Assembly (NCBI GenBank): GCA_004525465.1 | Contig: SPCN01000006.1 | Span: 1 to 22,441 of the forward strand | Direction: 5' to 3' | DNA: 22,441 nucleotides | Source of the DNA: Chrysiogenales bacterium | GTDB lineage: Bacteria > Acidobacteriota > Aminicenantia > UBA2199 | Shown: positions 1-6,614 of the stretch, piece by piece | Position numbering within the stretch: the stretch's first letter is position 1 | How the letters are laid out: the number at the start of each line of letters is the position of its first letter | Notes under the pieces: model-generated | What the model was told of the DNA's origin: nothing | Databases searched by the model: none | The model's input: only the letters and a program-made list of their open reading frames with translations | Position numbers and translations under genes: made by a program

Positions 1-1890
1 GATTTTCAGCGGTTTGGTATCTTCTTTTTTTTCTTTGCCTGAGCTGCTTTTTGTTTTCAGGTCGACATCCATGGTTGGGTCGATCTTGCCTGGCAATGGT
101 TCGCTGCCGCCGCTCAAGGAGCTCGCTTTTTGCCAAAGTGCGAGCATTCGCTTTTCGATATTCTCCAAGGTCGGGATATTTTCTTTTTCAATTTCCCTTT
201 CGGCTTCGCGGATCAGGGTGGCGATTTCGCCTTTGATCTCCCCCGGCAGGCTGCTGCCCCGGCTCAGCTGGTTGAGGGAATAAATCTGGTTGATCACTTT
301 GTTCTTTTTAAGGATCGTCTCTCTTTTTTTCAGATCCAATTCGGACAATTTCTTTGCTTCTTCCCGCAGTTTTTCAACCTCTTCCTTGCTCAGCAGGCCA
401 GACTGGGTGATCAATATCTCTTTTTTGTTTTTACTGGAAAGATCCATGGCCGAAACATTCAAGATGCCGTTTATATTGATGCTGAACGTCACCTCGATGC
501 GGGCTACTCCTCGAGGGGCGCGTTTGACGTCGAGCAGAGTGAATTTCCCCAACAGCTTGTTTTCCTCGGCGATCTCCCTTTCGCCCTGGAAAACCTGGAT
601 GTCCACCTCGGCCTGGTTGTCTTCTACTGTCGAAAAGATCAGGCTGCGGCTGACCGGGATGGTCGTGTTGGCGTTGATGACGCGGGTGAACGCCCCGCCG
701 AAGGTCTTGACACCCATACCCAGCGGCGTGACATCGAGCAGCAATATGTCCTTGCTGTCTCCCTTGATGATTGACCCTTGAGCCGCGGCGCCCATGGCCA
801 CGATTTCATCGGGGTTTACCTTGCGGTTAGGTTCGCGCCCGAAAAATTCCTTGACTTTTTGCTGGATGTAGGGGATGCGCGTCGATCCTCCGACCAGGAG
901 GAATTCGTCGATGTCGTGGATCTTCAAATTGGCATTGTGCAAAGCCCGTGAGCAGATCTCCAGGGTTTGTTCCACATCATTTTTTATCAGGTTTTCGAAT
1001 TCGGTTTTGCGCAGGAATTTGATCAGATGGACAGGGCCGTCTTCGGATTCGGCAATAAAGGGCAGGTTGATCTCGCATTCGTCTACCGCTGACAATTCGA
1101 TCTTGGCGTTTTCTGAGGCTTCACGGATGCGCTGCAGGGCTGCTTTGTCCTGGGAAAGGTCAATATGATTTTCGTTGGCGAATTCGTGGGTCAGTTTTTG
1201 AGTCAAAGCGATATCGAAATTGTTGCCGCCCAAATGGGTGTTGCCGGCCGTGGCCAGCACTTTGATAATACCATTTTGGACATCCAGGACCGAAATGTCG
1301 ATCGTACCGCCGCCGAAATCATAGACAATGATTTTGGCTTTTTTCTTTAGGTCGATGGAATAAGCCAGCGAAGCCGCCGTGGGTTCATTGATTATGCGTT
1401 TGACGTTGAGCCCGGCGATGCTACCGGCATCCTTGGTGGCCTGGCGTTGGGAATCGTTGAAATAGGCCGGGACGGTGATGATCACGCTGTCGATGGGATC
1501 ACTCAAATAACGGTCAGCCGCGTCCTTGAGTTTGAGAAGGATCATGGCCGAGATTTCTTCCGGAGAAAAGATCTGGTTGTTGATCTCAATCCTCAGCAGA
1601 TCGTCGCCGTGCTTGATGATGTGGAAAGGAAACTCCTGCAGATAGGGCTCGACTTCCGAATATTTTTTCCCCATCAGAGTCTTGACCGATGAGATGGTGT
1701 TGAGCGGATTGGTGATCATCTGGCTTTTGGCCGGCTGGCCGACAAGCCTTTCGCCGCTGGGGGTAAAGGCGACGATAGACGGCAGCAGCCGGTGTCCCTC
1801 CGGGCTCAGGATGAGCTCCGGAGTTTTGCCCTCCAGGTAAGCGATGGCGGATTTTGTCGTACCCAGGTCTATTCCCAATATTTTACCCAT
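1..1890 (-). CDS. dnaK: Hsp70 family chaperone, DnaK type (3' end outside window)
   Basis: ATP-dependent cytoplasmic protein-folding chaperone. The ATG is at 1890 (reverse strand) and 630 codons run to the left edge without a stop, so only the extreme C-terminus is missing. All Hsp70 landmarks are visible: N-terminal phosphate loop IDLGTT (residues 7-12), VPAYFNDSQRQATKDAG, the adenosine-side VYDFGGGTIDIS, LVGGSTRIPYIQ, the interdomain linker DILLLDVTP, and a beta substrate-binding domain followed by a charged helical lid. Residue 13, Asn in standard DnaK (TTNS), is Lys here (TTKS), and the lid is rich in Lys/Glu. This hints at a divergent paralogue rather than the main DnaK. No grpE or dnaJ lies on the visible side. 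The gene is divergent from tRNA-Phe, and no CIRCE-like repeat is seen upstream. The family call is sure; that this is the principal DnaK is not. Confidence 0.93.
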   Translation of the reverse strand, partial: MGKILGIDLGTTKSAIAYLEGKTPELILSPEGHRLLPSIVAFTPSGERLVGQPAKSQMITNPLNTISSVKTLMGKKYSEVEPYLQEFPFHIIKHGDDLLRIEINNQIFSPEEISAMILLKLKDAADRYLSDPIDSVIITVPAYFNDSQRQATKDAGSIAGLNVKRIINEPTAASLAYSIDLKKKAKIIVYDFGGGTIDISVLDVQNGIIKVLATAGNTHLGGNNFDIALTQKLTHEFANENHIDLSQDKAALQRIREASENAKIELSAVDECEINLPFIAESEDGPVHLIKFLRKTEFENLIKNDVEQTLEICSRALHNANLKIHDIDEFLLVGGSTRIPYIQQKVKEFFGREPNRKVNPDEIVAMGAAAQGSIIKGDSKDILLLDVTPLGMGVKTFGGAFTRVINANTTIPVSRSLIFSTVEDNQAEVDIQVFQGEREIAEENKLLGKFTLLDVKRAPRGVARIEVTFSININGILNVSAMDLSSKNKKEILITQSGLLSKEEVEKLREEAKKLSELDLKKRETILKKNKVINQIYSLNQLSRGSSLPGEIKGEIATLIREAEREIEKENIPTLENIEKRMLALWQKASSLSGGSEPLPGKIDPTMDVDLKTKSSSGKEKKEDTKPLKI

Positions 1891-1900
1891 CTCGCTGATT

Positions 1901-1929
1901 TTTCTACCATATTGAATTTGAAAAGTCAA
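1901..1929 (-). promoter_or_regulatory. Predicted sigma-70-type promoter for dnaK
   Basis: On the minus strand, TTGACT (1924-1929) and TAGAAA (1901-1906) are separated by exactly 17 nt. The -35 matches consensus at 5 of 6 positions and the -10 at 4 of 6. The expected start, about 1894, lies only some 4 nt before the ATG, leaving no room for a Shine-Dalgarno site. An alternative -10, TATGGT, has poor spacing (12 nt). Sequence match only. Confidence 0.4.
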
Positions 1930-2006
1930 TCGTTTTCGAATCAAAGCCTACTGTCATGGGGGGGATTGCGCCTGTTTTCATAAAGACAATTGCCAGCGGC
2001 CGACCC

Positions 2007-2035
2007 TTGACTATTGGCAATTTTTGAGTTATTAT
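2007..2035 (+). promoter_or_regulatory. Promoter of tRNA-Phe
   Basis: TTGACT (2007-2012) and TATTAT (2030-2035) have a 17-nt spacer, each matching 5 of 6 consensus bases. The predicted start near 2042 is about 5 nt before the mature tRNA 5' end. This is one of the two best promoters in the window. Confidence 0.75.
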
Positions 2036-2046
2036 TCCCATCCAGT

Positions 2047-2119
2047 GCCGGGATAGCTCAGTTGGTAGAGCGGTAGACTGAAAATCTGCGCGTCCGTGGT
2101 TCAATTCCGCGTCCCGGCA
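2047..2119 (+). tRNA. tRNA-Phe (anticodon GAA)
   Basis: A full cloverleaf can be drawn by eye. The acceptor stem GCCGGGA pairs with TCCCGGC (7 bp). The D arm is GCTC/GAGC. The anticodon stem GTAGA/TCTGC encloses the loop CTGAAAA, with GAA at positions 34-36. The T stem CGTGG/CCGCG encloses TTCAATT. The discriminator base is A at 2119, and CCA is not encoded (the next bases are CTT). The gene is 73 nt. It lies between dnaK (divergent) and the rfaE operon, and has no ordinary terminator; a large palindrome starts 2 nt after it. Confidence 0.97.
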
Positions 2120-2120
2120 C

Positions 2121-2301
2121 TTAACCCACATTTCTCACAAATATCTGCTGCAATTGCGGATATGGGCATGTCTACGGCGGCAGGCTCGGTCGGATACCTC
2201 CATCGTACCAACAGTACGTCTGCGGTCTCCTCGGTCGCCTTCCTTATATCCACACCCATCTGCGCAATTTCGCGACAATATCTGTGAGAAATGCGGGCTA
2301 A
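2121..2301. repeat. 181-bp imperfect palindrome (MITE- or REP-like element)
   Basis: The outer arms 2121-2145 and 2277-2301 are inverted copies differing at only about 3-4 of 25 positions; each contains CATTTCTCACA or its complement. A second arm pair, 2150-2166 and 2254-2270, is also similar (AATTGCG followed by GATGGG or GATATGGG). Inside, GGATACC (2192-2198) can pair with GGTCTCC (2224-2230), and at the centre CGTAC-CAACA-GTACG (2204-2218) forms a hairpin. The octamer CTCGGTCG also occurs twice directly (2185-2192, 2230-2237). No credible protein is encoded. Its edges abut tRNA-Phe on the left and the -35 box of the rfaE operon on the right. It could be a non-autonomous mobile element, a long structured RNA hairpin, or a de facto tRNA terminator. 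No second copy is seen in this window. Confidence 0.75.
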
Positions 2302-2302
2302 C

Positions 2303-2331
2303 TTGACTCCATTGACCCGATTTGCTAATAT
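2303..2331 (+). promoter_or_regulatory. Predicted promoter of the heptose operon
   Basis: TTGACT (2303-2308), a 17-nt spacer, then TAATAT (2326-2331). The predicted start is about 2338, which is the A of the rfaE1 ATG, so the message may be leaderless. The -35 and spacing are the same as for the tRNA-Phe promoter. Sequence match only. Confidence 0.5.
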
Positions 2332-2337
2332 TTTTTT

Positions 2338-3321
2338 ATGCAGCCCACGCTAAAATCCGTTGTTTCCCGGTTTAAAAACAAGAGGATCGTTGTTTGGGGC
2401 GATCTGATCCTTGACCAGTATGTGTTCACTTCTGCCGGCAGGGTGTCGCGAGAAGCACCGGTGCTGGTGACCGAATTCGAGAAAAGCGAATACCTGCTTG
2501 GCGGTGCCGGCAATGTGGTGATGAATCTGCTGACCCTGGGGGCCATGCCATTGCCGGTGGGCTTTGTGGGCCAGGACGCATCGGGAGAAATATTACTGAA
2601 GCAGCTCAGCGAAAAAGGGATCAGCATCGACAATCTGGTGGTGACCGATTGCTTTCAGACCCCACTGAAAAGCCGGATCCTTTCCGGAGGCGCCAACACC
2701 AAAAAGCAGCAGATACTGCGCATAGACACCCTGCCCCCGGATGCCATCAGTGAGCGGGCACAGAAAAAACTCGCCCAGGCGCTTTTTTCTGTGCTGGCGG
2801 ATAGCGATTTGCTGATCATGTCAGACTATCTCGCCAAAACGGTCACTGCAAAGATTTTTATAAACATCAGGGAATCGTTTCCTGATAAAGTCATTGCTTT
2901 GGATTCGCGGCACAATTTGCTGGATTTTCCGGGTGTGACCCTGGCCACACCAAATGAGCCGGAAATAAAAAATATTTTTCCAGAAAAAAAATTTCTCAGC
3001 GATGGTGATTTTTTAAAAGCCGGAACTGAATTATTGGACAAACTGGACGCAACCGGAATTGTCTTGAAAAGGGGACACAAGGGGATGCTTGTTTTCAACC
3101 GTGGTAAAAAAACGGGCGTATTGGATATATACGGAACTTCGCAGATCGTGGATGTTACCGGTGCCGGAGACACAGTTCTGGCTGTTTTGGGATTGGGGCT
3201 GGCCGCTGGCGCTGATTTGCAGGCTTCGGCGCGCCTGGCCAATATCGCCGGGGGCATTGTGGTCATGCACGAAGGGGCTTACCCGCTGCGCCTCCGGGAA
3301 CTTCAGGATGCTTTACCGTAA
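2338..3321 (+). CDS. rfaE1: D-glycero-beta-D-manno-heptose-7-phosphate kinase (RfaE domain I)
   Basis: Phosphorylates C1 of D-glycero-D-manno-heptose 7-phosphate, a cytoplasmic step in ADP-heptose synthesis for the LPS core. The 327-aa protein is a PfkB/ribokinase-fold sugar kinase. Its N-terminus shows WGDLILDQYVF and GRVSREAPVLV, followed by LLGGAGNVVMNL (sugar-binding glycines). The C-terminal DVTGAGDT (residues 272-279) carries the catalytic Asp278. E. coli has this as the N-terminal half of bifunctional HldE; here the gene ends after the kinase and overlaps rfaE2 by 14 nt. The ATG at 2338 is the only suitable start. No Shine-Dalgarno site precedes it, and the promoter places the transcript start on it. 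Substrate assignment rests on the adjacent rfaE2 and heptosyltransferase. Confidence 0.93.
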   Translation: MQPTLKSVVSRFKNKRIVVWGDLILDQYVFTSAGRVSREAPVLVTEFEKSEYLLGGAGNVVMNLLTLGAMPLPVGFVGQDASGEILLKQLSEKGISIDNLVVTDCFQTPLKSRILSGGANTKKQQILRIDTLPPDAISERAQKKLAQALFSVLADSDLLIMSDYLAKTVTAKIFINIRESFPDKVIALDSRHNLLDFPGVTLATPNEPEIKNIFPEKKFLSDGDFLKAGTELLDKLDATGIVLKRGHKGMLVFNRGKKTGVLDIYGTSQIVDVTGAGDTVLAVLGLGLAAGADLQASARLANIAGGIVVMHEGAYPLRLRELQDALP

Positions 3322-3793
3322 AAAATATTTCCGCTTGCCGCAGTTGGCCGCAAAAATCGCCCGGGAAAAGAAAATGGGAAAAACCATTGTCCTGGCCAAT
3401 GGCGGCTTTGATCTCATCCATATCGGCCATATTCGCTACCTTCAGCAAGCCAAGGCCAAGGGAGACATCCTGGTGGTCGCCTTGAATTCCGATTCCTCCC
3501 TGAAGCAGCTAAAAGGCGCCGGACGCGCCCTGATCGACGAGCGCGGACGGGTCCTGATCATTTCCGCCCTGGCTTGCGTGGATTATGTGACCCTTTTTGC
3601 TGAAACGACGGTTGAAAACGTCTTACTGGCCATCAAACCGCGCTTTCACTGCAAGGGCTCGGATTACACGGTCGATTCCATCCCGGAAAGAGATATTGTC
3701 CGCAGTTATGGCGGCGAAATGGCCATTGTTGGTGGAGACAAGATCCGCTCCACATCGCTGATAATTGAAAAGATCAAGGAATTGCACGGTTAA
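3308..3793 (+). CDS. rfaE2: Heptose-1-phosphate adenylyltransferase (RfaE domain II)
   Basis: Transfers AMP from ATP to heptose 1-phosphate, giving ADP-heptose. The 161-aa protein is a cytidylyltransferase-fold enzyme. The nucleotide-binding signature GGFDLIHIGH (residues 32-41) is intact, with the HxGH histidines, and the C-terminal IRSTSLIIEKI matches the family's second motif. KGSDYTVDSIPE and a conserved VGGD follow the usual order. The open frame extends further upstream, but that part only reads across the rfaE1 kinase; the ATG at 3308 gives the normal family length. It overlaps rfaE1 by 14 nt, so translational coupling is likely. Together with rfaE1 it covers both activities of HldE. 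Confidence 0.93.
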   Translation: MLYRKKYFRLPQLAAKIAREKKMGKTIVLANGGFDLIHIGHIRYLQQAKAKGDILVVALNSDSSLKQLKGAGRALIDERGRVLIISALACVDYVTLFAETTVENVLLAIKPRFHCKGSDYTVDSIPERDIVRSYGGEMAIVGGDKIRSTSLIIEKIKELHG

Positions 3794-3794
3794 A

Positions 3795-4820
3795 TTGAAA
3801 ACCATTGCCATTATTCGTTTGTCCTCGCTGGGGGATATCGTGCATACGCTTCCCGCATTCCAGGCGCTGCGCCGGCACTATCCTGATGCTGAGATCAGCT
3901 GGATCGCGGAAGCGGCCGGGGCCGCATTATTGGAGAACTTTCCGGGAATAGATCGGATTATTGTCTTCGATCTGAAAGCCCGGAAAGGCTCGATCGCCAG
4001 AATAAAATACCTGATCGGCTTTGTACGCCGCTGGCGGCGCCAATTCGATCTGGTTCTGGATTTTCAGGGATTGATCAAGTCGGCACTGCTTTCCTTTTTG
4101 TTGGGCGGCAGTCGATTGGGATTTGCATCCGGCAACGCTCGCGAATCCTTGGCAGCGCTTTTTTATTCCCGCCGGGCCGTTTATTTCCCCGAGGAGCGCC
4201 ATGTTATTTACAAAAACATGCATCTGCTCTCTCTGCTGGGCAGCAGTTCCGCTGCCGTCGAATATCCCGTGCAAGAGTGGGTGCCCTCCCGGCAGCTGAG
4301 CGAATTTCTCGAACAAAATAATTTGCACGACCAGGGCTGGATCATTCTGAATGTCGGTGGTGGCTGGCCCAGTAAAATTCTCTCTGAAAAACAATGGCTG
4401 CAGATCGCCAGCGGCTTAAAAGATGATTACCGGCTGGTGATGCTCTGGGGCAATGAAAAGGAACGGGAAACAGCCGCGGCGGTATCCCGGCAAGGCGGTG
4501 TGCAGCTCGCAATATTCATGAATTTCAGCGATCTGCTCTATTTCATCAACCACGCGCGGCTGGTTATTTCGGGAGACACTTTGGCCTTGCATCTGGCCGA
4601 CTTGACCCGCACTCCCGCAGTTGGAATATTCGGGCCGAGTTCACCGCAGCGCAATGGTCCGTTGTTTTCGGAAAGTCGTGCGCTATATCGTGAGCTCACC
4701 TGCAGTTTTTGTTACCGGCGCAAATGTGATACAATGAGTTGTATACGAGATATTGTGACCGAGGATATCATAGAGGCGGCAAGAAAAATTGATGCGCAAC
4801 ACAACCGAAACGCTGATTAA
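3795..4820 (+). CDS. GT9 family heptosyltransferase (WaaC-like)
   Basis: Transfers heptose from ADP-heptose to the LPS inner core at the cytoplasmic face of the inner membrane. The 341-aa protein starts KTIAIIRLSSLGDIVHTLPA, the typical GT9 N-terminus with its SSLGD acceptor-side loop. FDLVLDFQGLIKSALLS and the C-terminal nucleotide-sugar site GDTLALHLADLTRTPAVGIFG are also conserved. The TTG at 3795, 1 nt after the rfaE2 stop, is chosen because the conserved N-terminus begins there; an in-frame TTG at 3765 would add ten residues read across rfaE2. AAGGA at 3776-3780 is a possible but distant ribosome site. The resemblance is closest to heptosyltransferase I, but I or II cannot be settled by eye. 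It is the third gene of the heptose operon. Confidence 0.88.
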   Translation: MKTIAIIRLSSLGDIVHTLPAFQALRRHYPDAEISWIAEAAGAALLENFPGIDRIIVFDLKARKGSIARIKYLIGFVRRWRRQFDLVLDFQGLIKSALLSFLLGGSRLGFASGNARESLAALFYSRRAVYFPEERHVIYKNMHLLSLLGSSSAAVEYPVQEWVPSRQLSEFLEQNNLHDQGWIILNVGGGWPSKILSEKQWLQIASGLKDDYRLVMLWGNEKERETAAAVSRQGGVQLAIFMNFSDLLYFINHARLVISGDTLALHLADLTRTPAVGIFGPSSPQRNGPLFSESRALYRELTCSFCYRRKCDTMSCIRDIVTEDIIEAARKIDAQHNRNAD

Positions 4821-5355
4821 ATACCGTTCTTTTGTCGGTATTTTATGCCTGGTCGCCGTCTTGTGGTTGGCCACGCCCACGGCCCGGTCGATCTTCATCG
4901 GATTTTTCTTCATGATGATCGGCATGTTCTTCCGGGGCTGGTCTTCAGGCTACATAAATAAAGACAAGGAATTGGCCACCGATGGCCCGTATTCCCTGAC
5001 CCGAAATCCGCTCTATTTTGGCAACCTGTTCATCGGATCCGGAATCGCCATAGCCAGCAACAATGTGCCCGCGGTGCTGATCTTTCTTGTCTATTATTTT
5101 ACTTTTTTTACTTTCCTGATCATTGTGGAAAGAAAACGCCTGCGGAAACGTTTCGGCTCACAGTACGATAAATGGGCAAAGCAGGCCAATCTTTTTTTTC
5201 CGAAAATCAAAAAAATAAGAAAATTCAATTTTAATATCTCTTATTACATGAAAAACAGGGAATACCGGGTGTTGTTCTACTCTCTTTTCGTGATTGCGGT
5301 GTTAATCATCAAATTTCTCAAGAAAATCGGCTTTATCGATGGCATAGGCAAGTGA
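4792..5355 (+). CDS. Isoprenylcysteine/phospholipid methyltransferase-like membrane protein
   Basis: Integral membrane protein of 187 aa in the ICMT/PEMT-like family. The diagnostic stretch DGPYSLTRNPLYFGN (around residue 65) is the SAM-binding GPY..RNP.Y.G motif, followed by hydrophobic helices and the conserved ERKRLRKRFG...Y..W segment. Two N-terminal helices precede the motif and one extra hydrophobic segment lies near the C-terminus. The ATG at 4792 is preferred over a TTG immediately before it. It overlaps the heptosyltransferase gene by 29 nt and closes the heptose operon. The methyl acceptor is unknown; lipid or small-molecule methylation is possible and the operon suggests an envelope role. 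The family is clear, the substrate is not. Confidence 0.8.
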   Translation: MRNTTETLIKYRSFVGILCLVAVLWLATPTARSIFIGFFFMMIGMFFRGWSSGYINKDKELATDGPYSLTRNPLYFGNLFIGSGIAIASNNVPAVLIFLVYYFTFFTFLIIVERKRLRKRFGSQYDKWAKQANLFFPKIKKIRKFNFNISYYMKNREYRVLFYSLFVIAVLIIKFLKKIGFIDGIGK

Positions 5356-5362
5356 GATTTCT

Positions 5363-5391
5363 TTTAAAAATCCGTTAAATTGATTTTTAAA
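5363..5391. repeat. AT-rich 10-bp inverted repeat upstream of the mre operon
   Basis: TTTAAAAATC (5363-5372) and GATTTTTAAA (5382-5391) are perfect inverted copies separated by 9 nt. The right arm covers most of a predicted -35 box (5380-5385). It could be an operator for a dimeric regulator or a weak terminator of the upstream operon. The stem has only two G-C pairs and no T-run follows directly, so a terminator is less likely. Confidence 0.5.
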
Positions 5392-5408
5392 GTTAATTTT
5401 GCTACTAT
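5380..5408 (+). promoter_or_regulatory. Predicted promoter for the FecR-like gene and mre operon
   Basis: TTGATT (5380-5385), a 17-nt spacer, then TACTAT (5403-5408), each matching 4 of 6 consensus bases. The expected start is about 5415, the A of the next gene's ATG, which has no Shine-Dalgarno site. It overlaps the inverted repeat 5363-5391. Confidence 0.4.
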
Positions 5409-5414
5409 ACAAGC

Positions 5415-6575
5415 ATGACTAAACTCAGGGTGGTTTTTTTAGCGAGTTCTTTTTTAATCGCCATTATCGGGTTTTTTTGGCTGAACCATCCTGATTTTTC
5501 ACTCTCTTTTTCAAGCAAACAGTTCCTCCCTGTCGCCCCCGGTTTTCAAATCACGGGCATATCCGAAAAAGGCAATGTCTGGCTGGACAATGATGAAACG
5601 CGCCCGGTGAATATCAAAACCTTGAATTTCGTTTCTGAAACCCAGCTCAGATCCGACGACCAAACCGCTTGGGAATTCTTTTTTGAAGGTTTCCTTTTTA
5701 CGGCCCTGCCTGGAAGCGCCATTCATTACACCCCGCAGACCCGGGAACTGATCCTGGAAAAAGGGGAATTTTACTGGGACAAAAAGCTCGCTGCTCAAAA
5801 AGTCGAAATTTCCCTATTCAAGGCAGGCAATATTTTCCGGCTATCCGCATCCGGCCGCATTCGCCTGGGCTTCAGCTCAATTGAGATCTGGAATTTTTCC
5901 GGGCAACTCGATTTTGATTACAATGGCAAGTTTTTTCAATTAAAGGGATTGCAGTACCTCGACACAAAAAACGGCAATAAAATACCGCCGGCCAATCTTT
6001 TTCCAGCCCCACCTTTTGTTTCACCACAAGCGGAAACCATTGCCCTCACCCTTGCCAATGATACCATCATCCAATTCAAATGGAAGAATGTCCAGGGAGC
6101 GAGGAATTATCTGCTAAAAATCTATCCATCAGCCATGCGGGACAATCTTTTGTTGAGCAAAGTTGTGGCTAGCAATTCCATCGTGTTGGACATCATGTCT
6201 TTCATTGAATACAGCGAGCTGTACTGGGAAGTGGCAGCTTTCGATACGGCGAAGCAAATAGAATCCGCGCCGGCCAAAATGGGCGTGATCAGGATCAGCA
6301 GTTCGCTTTTGAAAAAAGGGCTGTTGCCCCGGCCGCCGCAAATCGAGGTCGACTCTTTATCGGTCAGCGGCAATATGGTGCTGATCAAGGGTAAAACCGA
6401 TCCCAATGCCCAATTGTCCATTGATGGAGTTGCCGTCCAGCTGGCCAGCGAAGGAAAATTTATCCACACCATTTCCTATAGAAGTATCGGGGTCAAGAGC
6501 ATTGTATTCAAGGCTGTAGCGCCTTCGGGGTTGGAGTCGGTTTTTTTAAAGCAAGTGACAATTTTTGATGAATAG
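5415..6575 (+). CDS. Membrane-anchored periplasmic protein with FecR-like and fibronectin-like domains
   Basis: Unnamed 386-aa protein. Residues about 5-23 form one hydrophobic segment (signal anchor, or a signal peptide without a lipobox). Residues about 75-170 resemble a FecR-type beta domain, ending in a charged ELILEKGEFYWDKKL strand. Residues about 210-290 look like the fibronectin-type module often found with FecR domains (IIQFKWKNVQGARNYLLKI ... LYWEVAAFD). The C-terminus, about 315-386, resembles a glucodextranase-B/Ig-like fold (IKGKTDPNAQLSIDGVAV). It probably acts in the periplasm, perhaps binding envelope components. It ends 39 nt before mreB with no terminator between, so it is likely the first gene of the rod-shape operon. 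Domain names are pattern-based inference; the cellular role is unknown. Confidence 0.8.
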   Translation: MTKLRVVFLASSFLIAIIGFFWLNHPDFSLSFSSKQFLPVAPGFQITGISEKGNVWLDNDETRPVNIKTLNFVSETQLRSDDQTAWEFFFEGFLFTALPGSAIHYTPQTRELILEKGEFYWDKKLAAQKVEISLFKAGNIFRLSASGRIRLGFSSIEIWNFSGQLDFDYNGKFFQLKGLQYLDTKNGNKIPPANLFPAPPFVSPQAETIALTLANDTIIQFKWKNVQGARNYLLKIYPSAMRDNLLLSKVVASNSIVLDIMSFIEYSELYWEVAAFDTAKQIESAPAKMGVIRISSSLLKKGLLPRPPQIEVDSLSVSGNMVLIKGKTDPNAQLSIDGVAVQLASEGKFIHTISYRSIGVKSIVFKAVAPSGLESVFLKQVTIFDE

Positions 6576-6601
6576 TAACAAAGTACGGCCGGAAATTTTT
6601 T

Positions 6602-6607
6602 AAGGAG
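6602..6607 (+). promoter_or_regulatory. Shine-Dalgarno site of mreB
   Basis: AAGGAG lies 7 nt before the ATG at 6615 but only 1 nt before an in-frame ATG at 6609. The spacing selects 6615 as the start. Confidence 0.7.
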
Positions 6608-6614
6608 CATGCCC

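Noticed and set aside
130..774. 214-codon plus-strand frame opposite dnaK
   Set aside because: It is antisense to the Hsp70 substrate-binding region and has no recognisable domain or ribosome site.
2096..2287. 63-codon open frame across the tRNA 3' end and palindrome
   Set aside because: It overlaps the tRNA and the inverted repeat, has no ribosome site and its product resembles nothing; it is chance reading of the repeat.
3089..3307. Longer N-terminus for rfaE2
   Set aside because: These codons read in a second frame across the conserved end of the rfaE1 kinase, and the family length fits a start at 3308.
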